A DNA stretch of 8,601 nt, taken from assembly GCA_050288085.1 (NCBI GenBank), contig JBNKDD010000244.1, positions 1-8,601 of the forward strand. Reading direction: 5' to 3'. The notes beneath the pieces were generated by a model. That model did no database searches. It saw only the letters and a list, made by a program, of their open reading frames with translations, and had not been told where the DNA came from. The DNA comes from JBNKDD01 sp050288085 (GTDB lineage Bacteria; Chloroflexota; Anaerolineae; Aggregatilineales; UBA3940). Shown here piece by piece: positions 6,222-8,601 of this stretch; the stretch's first letter is position 1; each line of letters opens with the position of its first letter. Made by a program: the position numbers and the translations under genes.

Positions 6222-6302
6222 TTACCCCCTGACACCGCCAAAGCGGTGTCTGCCCCCCTTGCAAGGGGGGCGAATCCGAGCGTCAGCGAGGATGGGGGGT
6301 AA
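6222..6302 (-). repeat. MITE-like palindromic intergenic element, copy B (inverted)
   Basis: This 81-bp element is bounded by perfect 8-bp inverted repeats TTACCCCC (6222-6229) and GGGGGTAA (6295-6302). It holds an 8-bp hairpin GACACCGC/GCGGTGTC (6231-6238, 6243-6250, loop CAAA) and a perfect 20-bp palindrome at 6252-6271. On the minus strand it reads in the same order as the element at 3645-3753 (TTACCCCCCAT, GATTCGCCCCCCTT, GCTTTGGCGGTGTCAGGGGGTAA in three blocks), lacking about 28 bp. It fills the gap between convergent genes and could end transcription from both sides. Confidence 0.7.
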
Positions 6303-6315
6303 TTAATTGTCCCCC

Positions 6316-7074
6316 TCACCCGGATAACCGGACACGCACCAACAGATCATTTAATGCCAGGTGGGTTTGATCAGATACCTTCTCCGGCAGCGAACTAACC
6401 TCACCAGCCTGCGCCAAAACTTTGGATAGGCGCTCATATTCCCGCTCGTGGAAGGAAACGTCCGTCCCAAACAACATCGCTTTTTCTGCTCCTTCGACTT
6501 TACGCAGGATCAGGTCGGGGATGTAATCTAACCGGAAAGTCAGGTTCAGGGCATCAAGGTTGGCTTCGACCTCGCCGGTTCGCATCAGGTTGATTCCAGC
6601 TAACAAGGCGCGGTAGACGTACAGCAATGGCTTGGCCTGTCGCGGATACTCCTTATTGAATCGCTCCCACTGCGACCGGGCCAATCCGAGATAGTGGTGG
6701 ACGTGATGGCGGGTGATACAGCTCCGCGCGATGGCTTTTAGCTCCTCATGTTCCGGGGACGTATGGACAACCAGCGGGGAGAAGATTTGCTCCAGGACGT
6801 TTCCGTTCTTGTTCAGCAGCAAGAGGATATACTTCTTGATGTCATAAGTGACCATATCAAGAAAAAGCTCATCGACCGTCCGATAAAATTCGACGCTCTC
6901 GTTGGGTGGGTAGAGGCTGAGCACTTCTGCCAGGGGCAAGATATGTGCACCCCGCAGGTCATAATCTGAATCGGCTGAGGGGAAGCCGTAGAGATGCGCC
7001 CCGCTGAGCGTGGCAAACATCAGCGGATAGGTTTGTTCTTGCGTGACCTGTATCAGGCGTCCGTCGATTAGCAT
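6316..7074 (-). CDS. predicted nucleotidyltransferase (YcgL/RlaP-type, DNA polymerase beta superfamily)
   Basis: In this 252-residue protein the N-terminal part carries the polymerase-beta nucleotidyltransferase signature SGAHLYGFPSADSDYDLRG (24-42), with Asp37 and Asp39 as likely metal ligands. LDMVTYDIKKY (72-82), with Asp73 the likely third acidic residue, and NVLEQIFSP (92-100) follow as in the YcgL/RlaP family of predicted nucleotidyltransferases. The usual Gly-Ser of the motif is Gly-Ala here; from memory this occurs in related SGAHLYG proteins, so it need not mean loss of activity. The C-terminal half is helical and charged. Members have been linked to RNA repair by gene context, but the substrate is not established, and no RNA ligase or RtcB is visible nearby. 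A weak GAGAG precedes the ATG, and a TACAAT box (complement of 7086-7091) lies 11 nt before it, so it may have its own promoter. Otherwise it follows the lipoprotein gene by 31 nt. Confidence 0.75.
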   Translation of the reverse strand: MLIDGRLIQVTQEQTYPLMFATLSGAHLYGFPSADSDYDLRGAHILPLAEVLSLYPPNESVEFYRTVDELFLDMVTYDIKKYILLLLNKNGNVLEQIFSPLVVHTSPEHEELKAIARSCITRHHVHHYLGLARSQWERFNKEYPRQAKPLLYVYRALLAGINLMRTGEVEANLDALNLTFRLDYIPDLILRKVEGAEKAMLFGTDVSFHEREYERLSKVLAQAGEVSSLPEKVSDQTHLALNDLLVRVRLSG

Positions 7075-7105
7075 ATCAGTCTCTCATTGTACTCAAAAAA
7101 GTAGT

Positions 7106-8131
7106 CTACAATGTTGGGTCAGCTATCCAGTATGGCACCATTGAGCTCTTCGTGCCTCCAACCACTTGCCTGACACCCGTCCCATCTTTCCTGATGATGT
7201 AGATACCAAACTTCTCCCCTCCTCTATCGGAGTGGAACACTATGTATTCACCGTCCGGAGACCAGGTCGGGTGCGCATCTTTGCTGGGGCCTTCCGTGAG
7301 CTGGGTCAGTTCCGTGCCATCTGCATTGATGATATAGATATCAGTATCCTCATAATCACCAGAATGGAAGGCAATTTGAGTGCCATCCGGAGACCATTCG
7401 GGGGCAATATTATCTTCGGGATCGTCGGTCAGTTGCAGGACATGTCCATCGGGTTCAAGTACATAAATGTTATGATTACCATCGCGATCAGATTGAAAGA
7501 CAATCCTTTCTCCATCTGGCGACCACCTTCCATTTCCATCGTCGAAATCCGTGGTGATCAAATCAGTTAGTCCACTCCCGTCAACATTGATAGCGTAAAT
7601 ATCATAACCATTCCGACCTGTTCCAGATGATGTAAAAATTATTCGTTTGCCGTCAGCAGACCAACGGGGTGAAATATCCAGGGTATTCTGGGCCGTCAAC
7701 CTGATGGTTTCCTGAGTACTCAGAGACATAACATAGATACTCGGTTTCTGGGGGGTGTCTCTCACAGATTCGAAGACAATATACTGTCCATTAGGGGATG
7801 GAATCGGGTAATTATCTCCCTCCTGAAGCCGGTAGATTTCTTCAAGATTCTCACCATCCGGGGTGATCCGACAGAAAACCAACCCTGAGTTGGCAACCCG
7901 ATGCGAGAAGTAGATGTACCCCCCTGGCAGGATAACCGGCGTGGGTGTGTTGCTTGGCGTGACCGTTGGCGAGGGCGTGATGCTCGGCGCGACGGTCGGC
8001 GAGAGCGTGATGGTGTCAGTCGGTGCCGGACTTGGCGAGGCGGTAGGCATCGGTGACCCGGTCGCGGCGGCGCAGGCGGTGAGTGCCAGCACGCTGGTTA
8101 GCAGGGTGACGAGGATCAGTAATCGTTTCAT
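7106..8131 (-). CDS. lipoprotein with TolB/PD40-type beta-propeller
   Basis: This 341-residue protein begins MKRLLILVTLLTSVLALTAC, a type II signal peptide with lipobox LTAC and lipidated Cys20, so it should be anchored outside the cytoplasmic membrane. A Ser/Thr/Pro linker covers about residues 26-68. The rest forms a six-blade-like PD40 propeller: an NGQY blade near 114-117 and WSADG (157-161), WSPDG (203-207), WSPDG (246-250) and WSPDG (290-294), each followed by a YIVF/IAFHS-type strand and a DIYIINADGT-type strand. Such propellers bind proteins or ligands; here the partner is unknown and no enzymatic residues are evident. The linker is encoded by a 30-bp tandem repeat. Its last about 140 residues nearly repeat those of the gene just upstream, 25 nt away in the same direction. 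A G-rich GGGGG lies 6 nt before the ATG. Annotation as TolB would be misleading, since there is no TolB N-terminal domain. Confidence 0.85.
   Translation of the reverse strand: MKRLLILVTLLTSVLALTACAAATGSPMPTASPSPAPTDTITLSPTVAPSITPSPTVTPSNTPTPVILPGGYIYFSHRVANSGLVFCRITPDGENLEEIYRLQEGDNYPIPSPNGQYIVFESVRDTPQKPSIYVMSLSTQETIRLTAQNTLDISPRWSADGKRIIFTSSGTGRNGYDIYAINVDGSGLTDLITTDFDDGNGRWSPDGERIVFQSDRDGNHNIYVLEPDGHVLQLTDDPEDNIAPEWSPDGTQIAFHSGDYEDTDIYIINADGTELTQLTEGPSKDAHPTWSPDGEYIVFHSDRGGEKFGIYIIRKDGTGVRQVVGGTKSSMVPYWIADPTL
7116..7541 (-). repeat. tandem gene duplication, copy 1 (matches 8173-8601)
   Basis: The 3' part of the lipoprotein gene matches 8173-8601 in direct orientation over the whole available length. 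The offset is 1057 bp at the stop end and 1060 bp at the far end, the difference being one extra codon in copy 2 (DGRPHN against DGNHN). Several stretches of 20 or more identical bases remain, for example 7175-7203 with 8232-8260. Confidence 0.85.
7953..8012 (-). repeat. 30-bp tandem repeat in the lipoprotein linker
   Basis: Two 30-bp units, 7953-7982 and 7983-8012, differ at about five positions. They encode ITPSPTVTPS and ITLSPTVAPS, consecutive ten-residue units of the Ser/Thr/Pro linker. Unit slippage would change linker length without breaking the frame. Confidence 0.65.
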
Positions 8132-8156
8132 GCGGTGCCCCCAAAGTGTGCCCGGT

Positions 8157-8600
8157 TTAATCAGGGTCAGAAGGGTCAGCTATCCAATATGGTACAAGAG
8201 AACTCTTAGTGCCTCCAACAACTTGCATAAGGCCCGTCCCATCTTTCCTGATGATGTAGATACCATAGATACCATATTCTCCATCAGAACAAAACACAAT
8301 GTATTCGCCATCCGGCGACCACGTAGGTTCCGCATCTTTGCTGGGGCCATCCGTGAGTTGGGTCAATCCCGTGCCATCGGCATTGATGATATAGATATCA
8401 GTATCCTCATAGTCACCAGAGACAAAGGTTATTTGAGTGCCATCCGGAGACCATTCGGGTGCCCCATCTCCCTCTGGATTGTCGGTCAATCGTCGTATCT
8501 GACCATCGGGTTCAAGTACATAAATGTTGTGAGGTCGGCCATCACGGTCGGAACTGAAGGCGATCCGTTCTCCATCTGGTGACCAACTCCCGGAAATATC
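8157..8600 (-). CDS. PD40/TolB-like propeller protein, C-terminal part (5' end beyond window)
   Basis: The frame is open from the right window edge to the TAA at 8159-8157, giving 147 residues; the true start lies outside, so any start inside the window would be false. It carries three WSPDG blades (WSPDGERIAF, WSPDGTQITF, WSPDGEYIVF) with DIYIINADGTGLTQLT and GIYIIRKDGTGLMQVVGG strands, and ends YWIADPSDPD. It is a close paralogue of the lipoprotein at 7106-8131, which ends YWIADPTL. The four extra residues come from a local 9-bp repetition (AGGGTCAGA/AGGGTCAGC, about 8163-8180). By analogy it probably has a lipoprotein signal and Ser/Thr/Pro linker, but this cannot be seen. It is 25 nt upstream of the lipoprotein gene in the same direction, so cotranscription is likely. 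Partner and role are unknown. Confidence 0.85.
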   Translation of the reverse strand, partial: DISGSWSPDGERIAFSSDRDGRPHNIYVLEPDGQIRRLTDNPEGDGAPEWSPDGTQITFVSGDYEDTDIYIINADGTGLTQLTDGPSKDAEPTWSPDGEYIVFCSDGEYGIYGIYIIRKDGTGLMQVVGGTKSSLVPYWIADPSDPD

Positions 8601-8601
8601 G
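8173..8601 (-). repeat. tandem gene duplication, copy 2 (matches 7116-7541)
   Basis: This is the upstream member of the direct duplication. The similarity reaches the window edge, so the real repeat is probably longer, perhaps the whole gene. Confidence 0.85.

Noticed and set aside
3645..6302. Composite transposon carrying the dehydrogenase and GT B genes
   Set aside because: The flanking elements are of different length, encode no transposase and show no target-site duplication around the whole segment. Independent insertion of two small elements is simpler.
8255..8285. Short 9-bp repetition (ATAGATACC-like) giving GIYGIY in the truncated PD40 protein
   Set aside because: The aligned segment in the paralogue has the same length, so there is no net insertion, and the repetition may be chance or point substitution.
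7914..8582. Plus-strand open frame of 222 codons opposite the two PD40 genes
   Set aside because: It spans the lipoprotein signal/linker, the 25-nt gap and the next gene in antisense. The minus-strand frames have a signal peptide, lipobox and WSPDG repeats, so this is a shadow; its similarity to the plus frame at 7166-7570 only reflects the duplication.
1..8601. Defence system, CRISPR array, toxin-antitoxin pair or biosynthetic cluster
   Set aside because: No cas, nuclease, toxin or antitoxin pattern and no regularly spaced repeats are present. The nucleotidyltransferase has the YcgL/RlaP layout rather than a MNT/HEPN pair, since no HEPN gene is adjacent.

Overview
The window looks like a chromosomal stretch from a bacterium of moderately high GC content, most plausibly a Chloroflexota (Anaerolineae-type) genome. 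This is an inference from style, not from a marker gene: lipoproteins with a Ser/Thr/Pro linker followed by a PD40/TolB-like propeller, several GT-C membrane proteins per few kilobases, a LuxR-type regulator, and intergenic G-run/C-run palindromic repeats. There is no rRNA, tRNA, CRISPR array, transposase or phage gene.

Layout. 1-177: C-terminal end of a LuxR/NarL-type DNA-binding protein. 199-1425: membrane-anchored SGNH-hydrolase-like protein, probably cotranscribed with it. 1426-1761: a gene-poor gap holding a decayed 5' copy of a glycosyltransferase gene (1553-1668). 1762-2247: small unknown membrane protein. 2343-3647: GT-C glycosyltransferase A. 3645-3753: MITE-like repeat. 3778-4758: D-2-hydroxyacid dehydrogenase. 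4761-4804: paired hairpins. 4889-6214: GT-C glycosyltransferase B, a distant paralogue of A. 6222-6302: second, inverted copy of the MITE-like repeat. Then a minus-strand cluster, read right to left: a PD40 protein cut by the window edge (8600-8157), a PD40 lipoprotein (8131-7106) and a Pol-beta-type nucleotidyltransferase (7074-6316).

How the genes fit together. The two GT-C proteins and the SGNH protein suit envelope or extracytoplasmic glycan work: polyprenyl-linked sugar transfer, and acyl transfer to or removal from glycans. The dehydrogenase is a soluble metabolic enzyme placed between them with no obvious functional link. The PD40 pair is a recent-looking tandem duplication of a surface protein. 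I see no clear defence or otherwise spectacular new system.

The most interesting signals are at DNA level. One is a probable leaderless promoter (-35 TTGATA, 17-nt spacer, -10 TAAACT, then 6 nt to the ATG), preserved in both an intact gene and its decayed copy 748 bp upstream. Another is the pair of inverted MITE-like repeats around the dehydrogenase/GT B segment, one of which supplies the stop codon of GT A. The third is the tandem duplication of the PD40 gene.
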